Source: Thalassotalea fonticola (GTDB lineage Bacteria; Pseudomonadota; Gammaproteobacteria; Enterobacterales; Alteromonadaceae). From it: 64,000 nucleotides of DNA. How positions within the stretch are numbered: the stretch's first letter is position 1; each line of letters starts with the position of its first letter. Under the pieces are notes generated by a model, which saw only the letters and a program-made list of their open reading frames with translations, did not search any database and had not been told where the DNA came from. Shown in pieces: positions 52,035-62,221 of the stretch. The stretch lies in NCBI RefSeq assembly GCF_032911225.1, contig NZ_CP136600.1:620001-684000 (forward strand), given 5' to 3'. The translations under genes were made by a program, and so were the position numbers.

Positions 52035-55000
52035 ATGAATCTTACAAAAATAGCACTAGATAATTCTCGGATGACATGGGTATTACTGGCTCTGGTGATC
52101 TTCTTGGGTTTTTCGGTTTATAGTGATTTCCCGAGTCGAGAAGACCCATCTATTCGAATAAATCGCTCATTAATCATCACACAATTTCCAGGTTTGCCAC
52201 CAGAGCAAGTGGAAAATCTGATCTCTAAAAAAATTGAAGAGCGATTGCGTGAAATTGGCGAAATCGAGTTCATCAATTCTACGTCCACCACTGGACAATC
52301 TATCGTCACCATTTCGGCTTTTGAGAATTTACCAGATTTTGACAAAATTTGGGACAAGGTACGGCGCAAATTGGCAGATACCAAGGCATCATTACCGCAA
52401 GGCGTACAAGGCCCATTTATGAATGATGACTTTGGCGACGTTGCTATTGTGACTGCAGCCTTAACCGGTAATGGTTGGGCAATGGATGAATTACGTGAAC
52501 ATGCCCGGGCGATCAGAGACAGGATTTATACCGTAGACGGTATTCGCCGGGTTTCGCTCTATGGCGTGCAAGAAGAAAAAGTGTATTTAGAAGCCAGACC
52601 GAGTCTAGCCGAAACGCAAAGCATCGACATTGCCGCGGCAATGAAATCGATACAAGACCAAAACACCATTATCCCTTCCGGTAAAATATATACGCCGTAT
52701 CGAGAAATTACCGTAGAAACCAGTGGTAAACTCAGCTCTATTGACGATTTACGCGATGTTGAAATTAATGCCAACCAGGGTAATGGTATTCTGGCGTTAA
52801 AGGATTATGTGTCAATACGGCAAAGTTTTAGCGAACCACCGAGTGATTTGGCGTTTTATAATGGTAAACCGGCCATTGTTATTGCCGCATCAATGCAGCA
52901 AGGTCGCAATATTCTTGAAGTTGGGCCACGTCTGAAAAAACTATTACAACACGCTGACGCGAAACTTCCAGTCGGAATGAGCTTATCGTTAGCAACGTTT
53001 CAACCGGATGTGGTCGGAAAATCGATCAATGATGTGAAAAACAGTTTATACCAGACCCTGGCGATAGTGTTATTAGTCGTTATTATTTCTTTAGGTATGG
53101 TTGAAGGTTTGATTGTTGGCGTAACAGTGCCGGTGACCATATTAGCGACCTTATTAGTTATGTTCTTCATGAAAATAGATCTGCAGTTCATTTCGTTGGC
53201 GAGTTTAATTATTGGTTTAGGTATGTTGGTTGATAATGGCATTGTGATCACCGAGAACATTCATTTACGACTACATCAGGGCGCAAAACGTTATGATGCA
53301 GCAATTGATGCCTGTAAAGAATTAGCCTTACCCCTATTAACATCTACCTTAACTACTGTATTGGCTTTTGCGCCAATATTAATCGCTAGCGGCACTACTG
53401 GAGAATATACCCGCTCTTTGGCGCAAGTTGTGTCAATTTCGTTACTGATTTCCTGGTTATTATCACTGACCGTAGTGCCTTTACTCGCGGTGCGTTTTAT
53501 CTCTGCGAAAAGTAAAGACAAGCCATTTGTTTTATTAGCTTTTTACCAAAAGTTACTGGATAGGGTATTACGATTTCCGAAAGCCTTTTTAGGCATGGTT
53601 GCCGGTGTATTTGTTTTTTCATTGGTTATTGTTTCCTTTGTTCCGGTTGAGATGTTTGCGACGTCTTCGCGCTCCGAAGTTTTGGTTTATTTAGACGTAC
53701 CGGCAGGCTATAACGTCCATCAAACCAAGAATGCCAGTCAAAAATTAACGCACTGGTTAACGGATAAATCACAAAACCCGGAAGTTGACTATGTGTCTTC
53801 TTATATTGGTTCGGGCGGGCCTAGATTTTTCTTGTCAATTTCTCCATCAAACCCGGCGCCTAATCGCAGCTTTATTATTGTTAATACCGGCTCGAGCGAT
53901 GATGCTAAAAATATGGTCAGCAAGATAAAACAATTTAGTGCGCAACATATGCCAACCGCCAGAGTAAAACCGCAACTCATAGCTCGCGGTACTGTGCCGC
54001 CTGGCGTGGTGCAGTTACGTTTTAGTGGTCCGGATGCCGATGTGTTGTATGATTTGGCATTACAGGCAGAAAACGGCTTGGCGTCCATTCCAGGTGCGGT
54101 TGATGTCTCGAACAACTGGCAAAATAAAACCAAACGTTTCCATGTTGAAATCGATCAGGCAAAAGTTCGTCGCGCCGGTATCAGTTATCAGTCGATATCA
54201 AATGCCTTAAATGGGGTTTTTAGTGGCGCTAAAGTCACAGAAATCAGGCGCGGAGATACCCTGGTGCCAGTTATAGTTAAGCTTAAAAATGACGCTGTGA
54301 ATGTTAAAGAAGCGAGTAACTTGCTTGATAATGTTAAAATATTCACTTCTGCGGCCAATAGTGAATACGTATTATTATCACAAGTTGCCAGCATCAAAAT
54401 GGTGCCGCAGTTTGGTAGTATCGCACGACGAAATATGGAAAAGAGCATTACCGTAGGTGGTCGCCATAATGTGATGAAGGCGCCGGAATTACAGGCGGCT
54501 TGGGATGAGAAAATTCAGGATGTTTATAACAATTTACCTACTGGATACCGCATTGAATTAGGCGGTGAATTGGAAGGCTTTGAAAACAGTGCCGGTACCT
54601 TATTTCTCACCTTACCATTATTTTTTGGCTTGATTTTTTGTCTTCTCGTTGCCCAATTTTCATCATTTCGTAAAACCGGTATTGTGGTACTTACCATACC
54701 GTTAGCATTTTCGGGTGGCTTTCTAGGGCTTTACCTTACCGGCGCCAATTTCGACTTTATCGGCGCTCTCGGGTTTTTATCATTAGCCGGCATCATTATT
54801 AATAATGCGATTGTATTAATCGACAAAATTACGGCGCAACAAAATACTGGTCTAAGTAAAATTGATGCCATATCGTCAGCGAGTTTAAATCGCTTAAGAC
54901 CAATACTGATCACTACGGCAACCACTATTCTAGCCTTGATTCCCTTGATGTTGATGGCAGAAACACTGTTTTACTCGATGGCGAGTGTGATCATCTTTGG

Positions 55001-55118
55001 TTTGGCCATAGGCACCATGATGACCTTAGGGGCAGTGCCGGCGTTATGCTTACTGTTTTTAAAAGAATCTGAGACAGAAACAACCATTAATCAAGTTACT
55101 GCAAATGCTTCAGGTTGA
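52035..55118 (+). CDS. RND-family efflux permease
   Basis: A 1027-residue inner-membrane pump of the AcrB/MexB superfamily. An N-terminal helix is followed by a large periplasmic domain (FPSREDPSI, FPGLPPEQVENLI), a bundle of helices 2-6 with the proton-relay region GLGMLVDNGIVITENI near residues 395-410, a second periplasmic domain, and final helices with GIIINNAIVLIDKI. The divergent style (SREDPS) is typical of single-component environmental RND pumps. The substrate might be toxic phenolics or bile-like compounds released from algae, but this is speculation. It ends 56 bp before the next SDR gene. Confidence 0.93.
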   Translation: MNLTKIALDNSRMTWVLLALVIFLGFSVYSDFPSREDPSIRINRSLIITQFPGLPPEQVENLISKKIEERLREIGEIEFINSTSTTGQSIVTISAFENLPDFDKIWDKVRRKLADTKASLPQGVQGPFMNDDFGDVAIVTAALTGNGWAMDELREHARAIRDRIYTVDGIRRVSLYGVQEEKVYLEARPSLAETQSIDIAAAMKSIQDQNTIIPSGKIYTPYREITVETSGKLSSIDDLRDVEINANQGNGILALKDYVSIRQSFSEPPSDLAFYNGKPAIVIAASMQQGRNILEVGPRLKKLLQHADAKLPVGMSLSLATFQPDVVGKSINDVKNSLYQTLAIVLLVVIISLGMVEGLIVGVTVPVTILATLLVMFFMKIDLQFISLASLIIGLGMLVDNGIVITENIHLRLHQGAKRYDAAIDACKELALPLLTSTLTTVLAFAPILIASGTTGEYTRSLAQVVSISLLISWLLSLTVVPLLAVRFISAKSKDKPFVLLAFYQKLLDRVLRFPKAFLGMVAGVFVFSLVIVSFVPVEMFATSSRSEVLVYLDVPAGYNVHQTKNASQKLTHWLTDKSQNPEVDYVSSYIGSGGPRFFLSISPSNPAPNRSFIIVNTGSSDDAKNMVSKIKQFSAQHMPTARVKPQLIARGTVPPGVVQLRFSGPDADVLYDLALQAENGLASIPGAVDVSNNWQNKTKRFHVEIDQAKVRRAGISYQSISNALNGVFSGAKVTEIRRGDTLVPVIVKLKNDAVNVKEASNLLDNVKIFTSAANSEYVLLSQVASIKMVPQFGSIARRNMEKSITVGGRHNVMKAPELQAAWDEKIQDVYNNLPTGYRIELGGELEGFENSAGTLFLTLPLFFGLIFCLLVAQFSSFRKTGIVVLTIPLAFSGGFLGLYLTGANFDFIGALGFLSLAGIIINNAIVLIDKITAQQNTGLSKIDAISSASLNRLRPILITTATTILALIPLMLMAETLFYSMASVIIFGLAIGTMMTLGAVPALCLLFLKESETETTINQVTANASG

Positions 55119-55174
55119 TTTCATTTATCGCCGTTAATATTGTTGTTCACTTTAATTTGTTGATGGAAAACTAA

Positions 55175-56026
55175 ATGAATCTTACTGATAAAGTAATTGT
55201 TGTTACAGGTGCTGGCTCTGGCATTGGTCGTGAGTTGGCGCAGCAATTAATTACTAAAGGGGCGATAGTTGCGGCTGCTGATTATAACGAACAAGCCTTG
55301 CTTGAAACTGAGCAGTTGCTTGGCCTGCAAAGTAGTAACAACAATAAGCGCTTTAGCCGTCATGTAGTCGATATTTCTGATCATCAACAAGTAACAGCCA
55401 CGGCGCAAGCAGTCATTAGTTTACATGGTCGAGTCGATGGCGTGATTAACAACGCGGGTATTATACAGCCGTTTAGCCATGTTGAAAATTTACCGGTTGA
55501 GCATATGCAACGCATTTTCAATGTGAACTGGTGGGGCGTGGTTTATATGACTCGTGCTTTTTTACCGGCATTGAAACAAAGTGCGCAAGCTCGCATTGTC
55601 AATATTTCCAGTATGGGCGGCTATATGCCTTTTCCCGGACAAGTGATTTATGGTGCCAGTAAAGCCGCGGTTAAATTAATGACCGAAGGCTTAATGGTTG
55701 AGCTAGCTGGCACTAACGCCGGGGTAAGTGTGGTTTATCCGGGAGCCGTGCAAACCAATATTACCAATAACGCTCCGGATATGAGTGAACAAGCCAAACA
55801 AGCTGCCACAGCACAAGAAGATAAAAAAGTGGGCGTTACGGCAGAAGCAGCAGCAAAAGCGATTATTAAAGGCATTGAAAAAGATAAATCGCGCATTCTG
55901 GTTGGCTCGGACTGTAAATTTATCGATAAGCTTTATCGTTTAATGCCGGTGAAAACCGCGCATCTAATGAGTTGGCTAATGAAAAAATTTGCCGGCATCG
56001 ATATGGACCAGACGGTAGAGAAATAA
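55175..56026 (+). CDS. SDR-family oxidoreductase
   Basis: A 283-residue short-chain dehydrogenase. TGAGSGIG (11-18), NNAG (92-95), and Tyr159-Lys163 (YGASK) are present. The longer C-terminal part (KFIDKLYRLMPVKTAHLMSWLMKKFAG) resembles lipid- or acetoin-type SDRs rather than sugar dehydrogenases, with no VDGG ending. The role is unknown. It is 6 nt upstream of the KDG kinase gene and therefore probably co-transcribed with it and possibly with the RND genes. Confidence 0.75.
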   Translation: MNLTDKVIVVTGAGSGIGRELAQQLITKGAIVAAADYNEQALLETEQLLGLQSSNNNKRFSRHVVDISDHQQVTATAQAVISLHGRVDGVINNAGIIQPFSHVENLPVEHMQRIFNVNWWGVVYMTRAFLPALKQSAQARIVNISSMGGYMPFPGQVIYGASKAAVKLMTEGLMVELAGTNAGVSVVYPGAVQTNITNNAPDMSEQAKQAATAQEDKKVGVTAEAAAKAIIKGIEKDKSRILVGSDCKFIDKLYRLMPVKTAHLMSWLMKKFAGIDMDQTVEK

Positions 56027-56032
56027 TCGCAA

Positions 56033-57007
56033 ATGATGTCAGTTAAACAATCTCCTAAAAAGGCAGTAACTCAGCCACCTAAACAGCCGCAACGGTGTGC
56101 CTCGATTGGTGAGTGCATGCTTGAGTTATCGAGTGAGCAAGGCACAGCATTCGGAACCCAAGTACTTCGCTTTGGTGGTGACACTTTAAATACCGCTATT
56201 TATATGGCGAGGCAAGGCGTTAGTGTCGATTACGTTACCGCTTTAGGCGATGATAAGTGGAGTGACGAAATGCTTATCGCCTGGCAAGCCGAGCAGGTTG
56301 GTACGCAATACATTGCGCAAGTCCCTGGCCGCGTTCCTGGCTTATATGCCATCCAAACCTTTGCCGACGGTGAGCGTGAATTCTCTTATTGGCGCAATGA
56401 ATCTCCCGCCCGTGAGTTATTTGAATTTAACAATAGTCAGACTTTATGGTCACAATTAATGGCGTTTGATTATATTTACCTCAGTGGTATCACCTTGTCA
56501 CTGTATAAACCTGCGGTGCTTGACCGTTTATGGTCGTTTTGTGCTGAATATAAAGCACAAGGTGGCAAACTGGTATTTGACAGCAACTATCGTCCTCGCA
56601 ACTGGCCCGATGCGCACATTGCTCGTCAATGTTTTGATAAAATAGCCCGTTATTGTGAAATAGTTTTGCCTACTCTAGATGATGAACAGCTTTTCGACTC
56701 AACCTTAACGCTTGAGCAATGCCTGGCTCATTATCTCGGGTTAGGGGTAAAAGAGTTAGTGATAAAATTAGGTAGCAAAGGCTGTCTTGTTTGTTCAGAG
56801 GGGAAAAGCATATTAGTACCAACCAAGGCTGTTGCTGCATTAGATACTACGGCTGCGGGTGACTCATTCAACGGTACCTATCTTTCCTTAAGAATGAAAG
56901 GCTACAGTGCTGAACTTTCAGCAACACATGCTCATCAAGTTGCAGGCGCAGTGGTGCAGTTTCCTGGTGCAATTATAGACAAAACTTCTCAGCCTATTTT
57001 CAAATAG
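56033..57007 (+). CDS. kdgK: 2-keto-3-deoxygluconate kinase (PfkB family)
   Basis: A 324-residue ribokinase-fold enzyme that phosphorylates 2-keto-3-deoxygluconate to KDPG. GECMLELS near residue 26 and RFGGDTLNTAIYMARQG are typical KdgK N-terminal blocks. The PfkB signature DTTAAGDSFNGTYLS has catalytic Asp277. The first 20 residues are Lys/Pro/Gln-rich and may be dispensable; the start is at ATG-ATG with only a weak ribosome site. It supplies the step after UxuA in the glucuronate branch; the KDPG aldolase is not in the window. It starts 6 nt after the SDR stop. Confidence 0.88.
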   Translation: MMSVKQSPKKAVTQPPKQPQRCASIGECMLELSSEQGTAFGTQVLRFGGDTLNTAIYMARQGVSVDYVTALGDDKWSDEMLIAWQAEQVGTQYIAQVPGRVPGLYAIQTFADGEREFSYWRNESPARELFEFNNSQTLWSQLMAFDYIYLSGITLSLYKPAVLDRLWSFCAEYKAQGGKLVFDSNYRPRNWPDAHIARQCFDKIARYCEIVLPTLDDEQLFDSTLTLEQCLAHYLGLGVKELVIKLGSKGCLVCSEGKSILVPTKAVAALDTTAAGDSFNGTYLSLRMKGYSAELSATHAHQVAGAVVQFPGAIIDKTSQPIFK

Positions 57008-57093
57008 GCTGGTTAATTCAGATCCAGTTCAGAAAAGAGGGATACACTCATATTTTATTATCGCAAATGTTAAAAATTCCCGGAGTCTAAGTT

Positions 57094-59499
57094 ATGCGGT
57101 TTTTATTAAAGTGTATTAAATGGTTTTTTATTTCAATAACCGTTCTAATATTATTAATTATTTTTTCATGGCCATTTTGGTCACCACTAATGGTGGATGG
57201 AAAATATGAACGCTTTGCAAAGTCTCATGTTCCTGAAAATAAAGAAAATTATTTAGCTCAAATACTTGGCGCGCAACCTGAAATTGCTTGTGGTGGTACC
57301 GCTGGGCAATACAACTGGGGCGAGCAAACACGCCAGTATGTTTCTCTTAATGGCACATGGCAGGTTGAACAAGGCCAGCTCGATGAACAACTTCCCCTCA
57401 AATATAACCATGTTGCAGCAGTGCCGGGGCTACTCGCTGATGCCAAACCGGCATTCAATGGCTTAGGCCAACCAAGTGAAGAACGTGATGTATTCTGGTA
57501 TAAACGTAATTTTGATGCGCCGGAAACAGCCTTAGATACTGCTTTATTATGTATTGCTAAAGTTAAATATGGCGCAAAGGTATGGGTTAATGATGTTGAC
57601 GTCGGTGAACATTATGGTGCCTTTACTCAAGCTGAGTTTAATCTTGCCAAGGCGATAAAGTGGGGCGAAAGCAACGAACTTGTGGTACGCGTAGGGGCAG
57701 AGCGCAGTCAAATTCCTGCGTTTATGCCAACCGGGCAAGATAATGAAAAAGAATATTGGATGCCAGGCATCTGGGATGACGTTAATTTGTTGTTTACCGG
57801 TGCACAAACCATTGTTCGTAGTAAAGTGGAAACCAACATTAATACCGGTATTGCCACCATTAAGAATACCATTAAAAACAACGGTAATAGCAATGTAACC
57901 CTGGTCGTGGTTAACAGTTTACGGGAATGGAAAACCGATCTTAAAGTATCGGATGAAAGTTTAGTAACAATAGCTTTAGCCGCCGGTGAAACCAAAACTA
58001 TTGAACAAAAAGTTTCGGTGACTGGAATGAAGTTATGGACCCTTGAAGCTCCATTCCTGTATGTGGCCGATACGAAATTGAAAGTAGATGATGTTGTGAT
58101 TGATGATCAAGCAACACGTTTTGGCTTTCGCAGTGTTAAATGGAAGGGTGGAGACGAACGCGGATTTTATCTTAACGGTGAGAAAATTTATCTTCGAGGT
58201 TCTAATTTTTCATTAGGTCGTTTCTTTGAAGACCCCGAGGCGGGTACCTTGGCCTGGAACGAAGCTTGGGTACGTAAGTTATATACTTCATATCCGAAAG
58301 ATTATCATTGGAATCTATTTCGTACCAGCCTTGGACGTATGCCTAATTTTTGGTATGACATTGCCGATGAAGAAGGTTTTTTAATTGACGATGAGTTTGC
58401 CTATTGGACTTTAATGGGCAAAATGAAAGATACCGAGACCCATAAATTCGACCAAGCCCATCTTGAGTGGTCAATTGTTGAGTTAGAAAAAGAATTTACC
58501 AGCTGGATCCAGGAAAACTGGAATCATCCGTCTATCGCCTGGTGGAGTGCTTCTAATGAAACCACAGATATGAAATCATTCGACACCATTAGCAATGTTC
58601 GCCATTTAGACTCTACCCGACAATGGGAGAACGGTGGTTGGCAGAAACCCCATGACAAAGATGATCCCATTGAAGATCACCCTTATATTTTTGCCGCCAA
58701 TTTTAACCCGTTATTAGCCTTGTTAGGTGGTAACCAGGGAGCAGGCATTGAAGCCTTAGATAATAACCCTGGTCAATATAAGGGACCATTGAACCCTACA
58801 AGTATTATTCAGGTTACTTACCCATCAGATGAGAACCCATACATTATCAATGAATTTGGCTGGTTATGGCTAAACCGTGACGGCAGCGCAACTAAACTAA
58901 CCGATCAAATTTACCCGCGTTTACTCGGTGATGACAATACCACAGATACCCGCCGTGAGGCCTGGGCATATCTACATGCAGGGTTAACCGGATTTTGGCG
59001 TGCTAAACGAGGTTATCAGGGGGTACAGCATTTTGCGTATCTGAGTCATTCAAAACCGGGTACAGCTTACACCAGCGACAACTTTATTGATCTTGAAAAC
59101 TTAGTAATGGAACCTCGCTGGCATGAATACAGTAAAAATGTTTGGTCACCAGCAGCAGTATATATTGATAAATGGAGCGATGATTATCAACGTGGTCAAA
59201 CCGCAGATATTCCATTAATCATGATTAATGACAACCTGCATACTATGAATGGTGAAGTTCAGTTATTTGTCACCGATGAGGCTGGCAATGTGTTGCAAAA
59301 ATCTGAACGGGTGAAAGTGAGTCTTGATAAAAATGGCGAGCAAGCGTTTGAGCTAGAAATTAAGATTCCAAAGCGTAAACAATTTGTTTTATTTGCTCAG
59401 TTGCTTTATCAAGATAGCCAAAAGCACGATGTTGTTGATAAACGTAAAGTTGGTTTTAAACATCATGGCGTCGAGGTTGCTACTCGCCCCAAAATGTAG
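57094..59499 (+). CDS. Membrane-anchored GH2-family glycosidase
   Basis: An 801-residue GH2 enzyme. Residues about 8-30 form a single transmembrane anchor, so the enzyme probably faces the periplasm. The N-terminal sugar-binding domain (VFWYKRNFDAPE, EYWMPGIWDDVNL) and an Ig-like domain precede the barrel. The acid/base is predicted as Glu489 (WWSASNETTD) and the nucleophile as Glu587 (IINEFGWLW). GH2 covers beta-galactosidase, beta-mannosidase and beta-glucuronidase; the sequence does not settle which. It lies 86 bp after kdgK on the same strand and is followed by a terminator and two GH3 genes that share the membrane-anchor design. Confidence 0.85.
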   Translation: MRFLLKCIKWFFISITVLILLIIFSWPFWSPLMVDGKYERFAKSHVPENKENYLAQILGAQPEIACGGTAGQYNWGEQTRQYVSLNGTWQVEQGQLDEQLPLKYNHVAAVPGLLADAKPAFNGLGQPSEERDVFWYKRNFDAPETALDTALLCIAKVKYGAKVWVNDVDVGEHYGAFTQAEFNLAKAIKWGESNELVVRVGAERSQIPAFMPTGQDNEKEYWMPGIWDDVNLLFTGAQTIVRSKVETNINTGIATIKNTIKNNGNSNVTLVVVNSLREWKTDLKVSDESLVTIALAAGETKTIEQKVSVTGMKLWTLEAPFLYVADTKLKVDDVVIDDQATRFGFRSVKWKGGDERGFYLNGEKIYLRGSNFSLGRFFEDPEAGTLAWNEAWVRKLYTSYPKDYHWNLFRTSLGRMPNFWYDIADEEGFLIDDEFAYWTLMGKMKDTETHKFDQAHLEWSIVELEKEFTSWIQENWNHPSIAWWSASNETTDMKSFDTISNVRHLDSTRQWENGGWQKPHDKDDPIEDHPYIFAANFNPLLALLGGNQGAGIEALDNNPGQYKGPLNPTSIIQVTYPSDENPYIINEFGWLWLNRDGSATKLTDQIYPRLLGDDNTTDTRREAWAYLHAGLTGFWRAKRGYQGVQHFAYLSHSKPGTAYTSDNFIDLENLVMEPRWHEYSKNVWSPAAVYIDKWSDDYQRGQTADIPLIMINDNLHTMNGEVQLFVTDEAGNVLQKSERVKVSLDKNGEQAFELEIKIPKRKQFVLFAQLLYQDSQKHDVVDKRKVGFKHHGVEVATRPKM

Positions 59500-59526
59500 T
59501 CTACGATTACTAAAGTCTCCCAACCC

Positions 59527-59563
59527 AGGTCGGATCACGCTTTTGCTGGTTCGGCCTTTTTTT
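59527..59563 (+). terminator. Rho-independent terminator
   Basis: AGGTCGGA pairs with TTCGGCCT (two G-T wobbles) over an 18-nt loop, followed by a T7 run starting at 59557, 27 bases after the GH2 stop. Confidence 0.6.
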
Positions 59564-59732
59564 ATGCCAAAGTTAGCACTATGAACTCTTAAAACATCGC
59601 AATGCTTGCTCATAAAGTTGCGACAGAAAATTTTTAAAGGCACGTTCATATTGTTTTCAGGTTGATCAAATAAACTCACTAATGAATAAGTGTTAATTGA
59701 TTTAATTTTTGATTACAAATTACGAGAAAACA

Positions 59733-62006
59733 ATGAATATAAAAAAGATTTTAAAATGGCTTGGTTACTCTTTATTAGTAGTATTAGCCGTCATCAGTTT
59801 CTTTATTTACCGAGCATACGATTACACCGTGCATAATGTTGCTTTTGATAAAGAAAAATTTCCTGAGATTAACACTGAGCAAGACTTGGACAAGTTAACC
59901 CATGAGCTTATCTCGAACATGACTCTGGATGAAAAAATTGACCAGATGTACGGACAAACGATGGGCGAGGGCATAGCGACATTGGGTATAAATCACTTAT
60001 TGTTTGATCGCCTACCGCATTTTTATGTTGCCGGTAATGAACGACTCAATATTCCTCGCTTTGCTTTTTCAGATGGTCCTCGGGGCGTAAAGTCCAATAA
60101 AGAGCGCACTATGGGCGATAAAAAAGGCGTGACCTCATTTCCTATCTCTATGTCTCGTGGTGCCAGTTGGGACTTGGAAATGGAAAGCCGGATCTATGAA
60201 GTGATCGCCAAAGAAATGCGTGCTAGTGGTGTCAATTATACTGGCACACCCACGGTTAATTTACTGCGTCATCCTGCCTGGGGACGTGCGCAAGAAGTTT
60301 ACTCTGAAGATCCCTGGTTAATGGGTGAAATGGGACTACAAGCCACTCGATCACTGCAAAAGCACAACGTGATGTCGAGCGTTAAGCATTTTGCTTTAAA
60401 CAGCATTGAAAACTCACGCTTTGTCGTCGATGTTGAAGTTGATGAACGTACGTTAAGAGAAGTTTACCTGCCGCATTTTAAAAAAGTGATACAAGATGGC
60501 AATGTTGCCTCGGTGATGTCTTCATACAATAAAGTGAACGGTATTTATGCCGGTAATCACAAATATCTATTAACCGATATTCTCCGAAATGAATGGGGCT
60601 TTGACGGTTTTGTTATCAATGATTTCATGTACGGCACCCATGACGCGGTAGCCAGTATTAATGCTGGCCTCAATGTTGAAATGCCATTTCAGCAGCATTA
60701 TCAACATGACACCATTAAACAAGCGATTAGTGATGGTGAATTTTCCGAAACCAGAATTGATGAGCTAGTGTTTGATACCTTAAAAACACAGCTTAAATAT
60801 GGTTTGGCGCAAGATCCAATGGAGTACCCTGACGCAATTATTGCTACCGCAGATTCTATTGCTCTCACGAAGGAAGCGGCGGAAAAGGGCATGGTTCTGC
60901 TTAAGAATGGATATGATAAAAACACTAATGTTCTGCCGTTTTCAAAGAGTGCTCATCAAACCGTTGCTGTTATTGGCCGTTTAGCGGATGTGAGAAATAC
61001 CGGCGATAAAGGCAGTAGTGGTACATTTGAACCTTATGTTATTACTCCTTACCAAGGTATCGCTGATTATAATAAAAAGCTGGGCAATAAGGTGGTATTA
61101 GATAACGCTGCTGATCTTAATGCCAGCAAAGCCTTAGCAAAGAGTGCTGATCAAGTTGTTGTCGTTGTCGGTTATACCTATGTTGATGAAGGTGAGTTTT
61201 TACTGGCATCGGATGAAGCCAATGAAGCGGCAAGACTTGGCAAGAGAACGGGTGAAAAAGCAGATGGTGGCGACCGTGAAAGCTTAAAACTTTTACCTGA
61301 AGATGAAGCCTTAATTCAAGCGCTAGCCAATACCAATGAAAACTTAGTCGTGGTTTATGTTGGCGGCAGTGGCATTGATATGTCGGCCTGGAATGAAAAA
61401 GTACCAGCAATCTTATTTTCCTGGTACAGCGGTATGGAAGGAGGTAATGCTTTAGCCAATATCCTCTATGGTGATGTAAACCCTAGCGGTAAGTTACCTT
61501 TTAGTATTGCCAAACAAGCCAGCGATTATCCATATTTCACCCCTTACACTGAAAAGATTACTTATGGTTATTACCACGGTTATACCTTGTTTGATAAAAA
61601 GGATATTGAGCCGGCTTATCCGTTTGGTTTTGGTTTAAGTTACACAAATTACGATTACAGTAATTTAATCATTGCTAATTCAGAACTCACTGAAAATGAC
61701 AGCCTTAGAGTTTCAGTTACGGTTACTAACAGCGGTAAAGTCGCCGGTGATGAAGTTATTCAACTTTATATTGGTTTTGCTAATTCTGCGGTTGACCGCC
61801 CAGTTAAATTACTAAGAGACTTTGCTCGTATTTCACTTGAACCTGGGCAAAGTAAAGTGGTTGAACTTGAAGTTGCTGCCAAAGATATGGCCTGGTACAA
61901 CCCACAAGCAAAAGCCTGGCAAGTAGAAAAAATGAACTACGAGCTATATGTTGGTAGTTCTTCAGCCGACCAAGATTTGCTTGAATCACAATTTACAGTG
62001 CAATAA
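59733..62006 (+). CDS. Membrane-anchored GH3-family glycosidase
   Basis: A GH3 enzyme of about 757 residues. The ATG at 59733 behind GAGAAAACA is used; the open frame starts at a TTG at 59709. Residues about 8-30 are a single membrane anchor. The (alpha/beta)8 domain has FAFSDGPRGVKSN and SSVKHFALNSIENSR. The predicted nucleophile is Asp297 in GFVINDFMYGTHD, where the common SDW triplet reads NDF. The second domain (GKLPFSIAKQASDYPYF, then YPFGFGLSYT) and a C-terminal fibronectin-like domain complete the family layout. Beta-glucosidase or beta-xylosidase activity is typical; the substrate here is unknown. A close paralogue follows. Confidence 0.88.
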   Translation: MNIKKILKWLGYSLLVVLAVISFFIYRAYDYTVHNVAFDKEKFPEINTEQDLDKLTHELISNMTLDEKIDQMYGQTMGEGIATLGINHLLFDRLPHFYVAGNERLNIPRFAFSDGPRGVKSNKERTMGDKKGVTSFPISMSRGASWDLEMESRIYEVIAKEMRASGVNYTGTPTVNLLRHPAWGRAQEVYSEDPWLMGEMGLQATRSLQKHNVMSSVKHFALNSIENSRFVVDVEVDERTLREVYLPHFKKVIQDGNVASVMSSYNKVNGIYAGNHKYLLTDILRNEWGFDGFVINDFMYGTHDAVASINAGLNVEMPFQQHYQHDTIKQAISDGEFSETRIDELVFDTLKTQLKYGLAQDPMEYPDAIIATADSIALTKEAAEKGMVLLKNGYDKNTNVLPFSKSAHQTVAVIGRLADVRNTGDKGSSGTFEPYVITPYQGIADYNKKLGNKVVLDNAADLNASKALAKSADQVVVVVGYTYVDEGEFLLASDEANEAARLGKRTGEKADGGDRESLKLLPEDEALIQALANTNENLVVVYVGGSGIDMSAWNEKVPAILFSWYSGMEGGNALANILYGDVNPSGKLPFSIAKQASDYPYFTPYTEKITYGYYHGYTLFDKKDIEPAYPFGFGLSYTNYDYSNLIIANSELTENDSLRVSVTVTNSGKVAGDEVIQLYIGFANSAVDRPVKLLRDFARISLEPGQSKVVELEVAAKDMAWYNPQAKAWQVEKMNYELYVGSSSADQDLLESQFTVQ

Positions 62007-62031
62007 AGCTTTAACAACCCATCATTTACTG

Positions 62032-62064
62032 CCAATACGTTTATCTAAAACGTATTGGTTTTTT
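62032..62064 (+). terminator. Rho-independent terminator
   Basis: A perfect 11-bp stem CCAATACGTTT/AAACGTATTGG with a 5-nt loop and a T6 run, 26 bases after the first GH3 stop. Confidence 0.9.
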
Positions 62065-62221
62065 CTTTTATCTGCAAATAAAACATATATCGATTGTCAC
62101 CCTACTATTACCCTTTTTATACCTATTCGCTCTATTCATACAGTTTTAAGGTACAACCTTTAGCATAACTATTAATTAATAGTCTACAGGCTACTTTTAT
62201 CGGAGTCGAAAAGGTTTCTCT

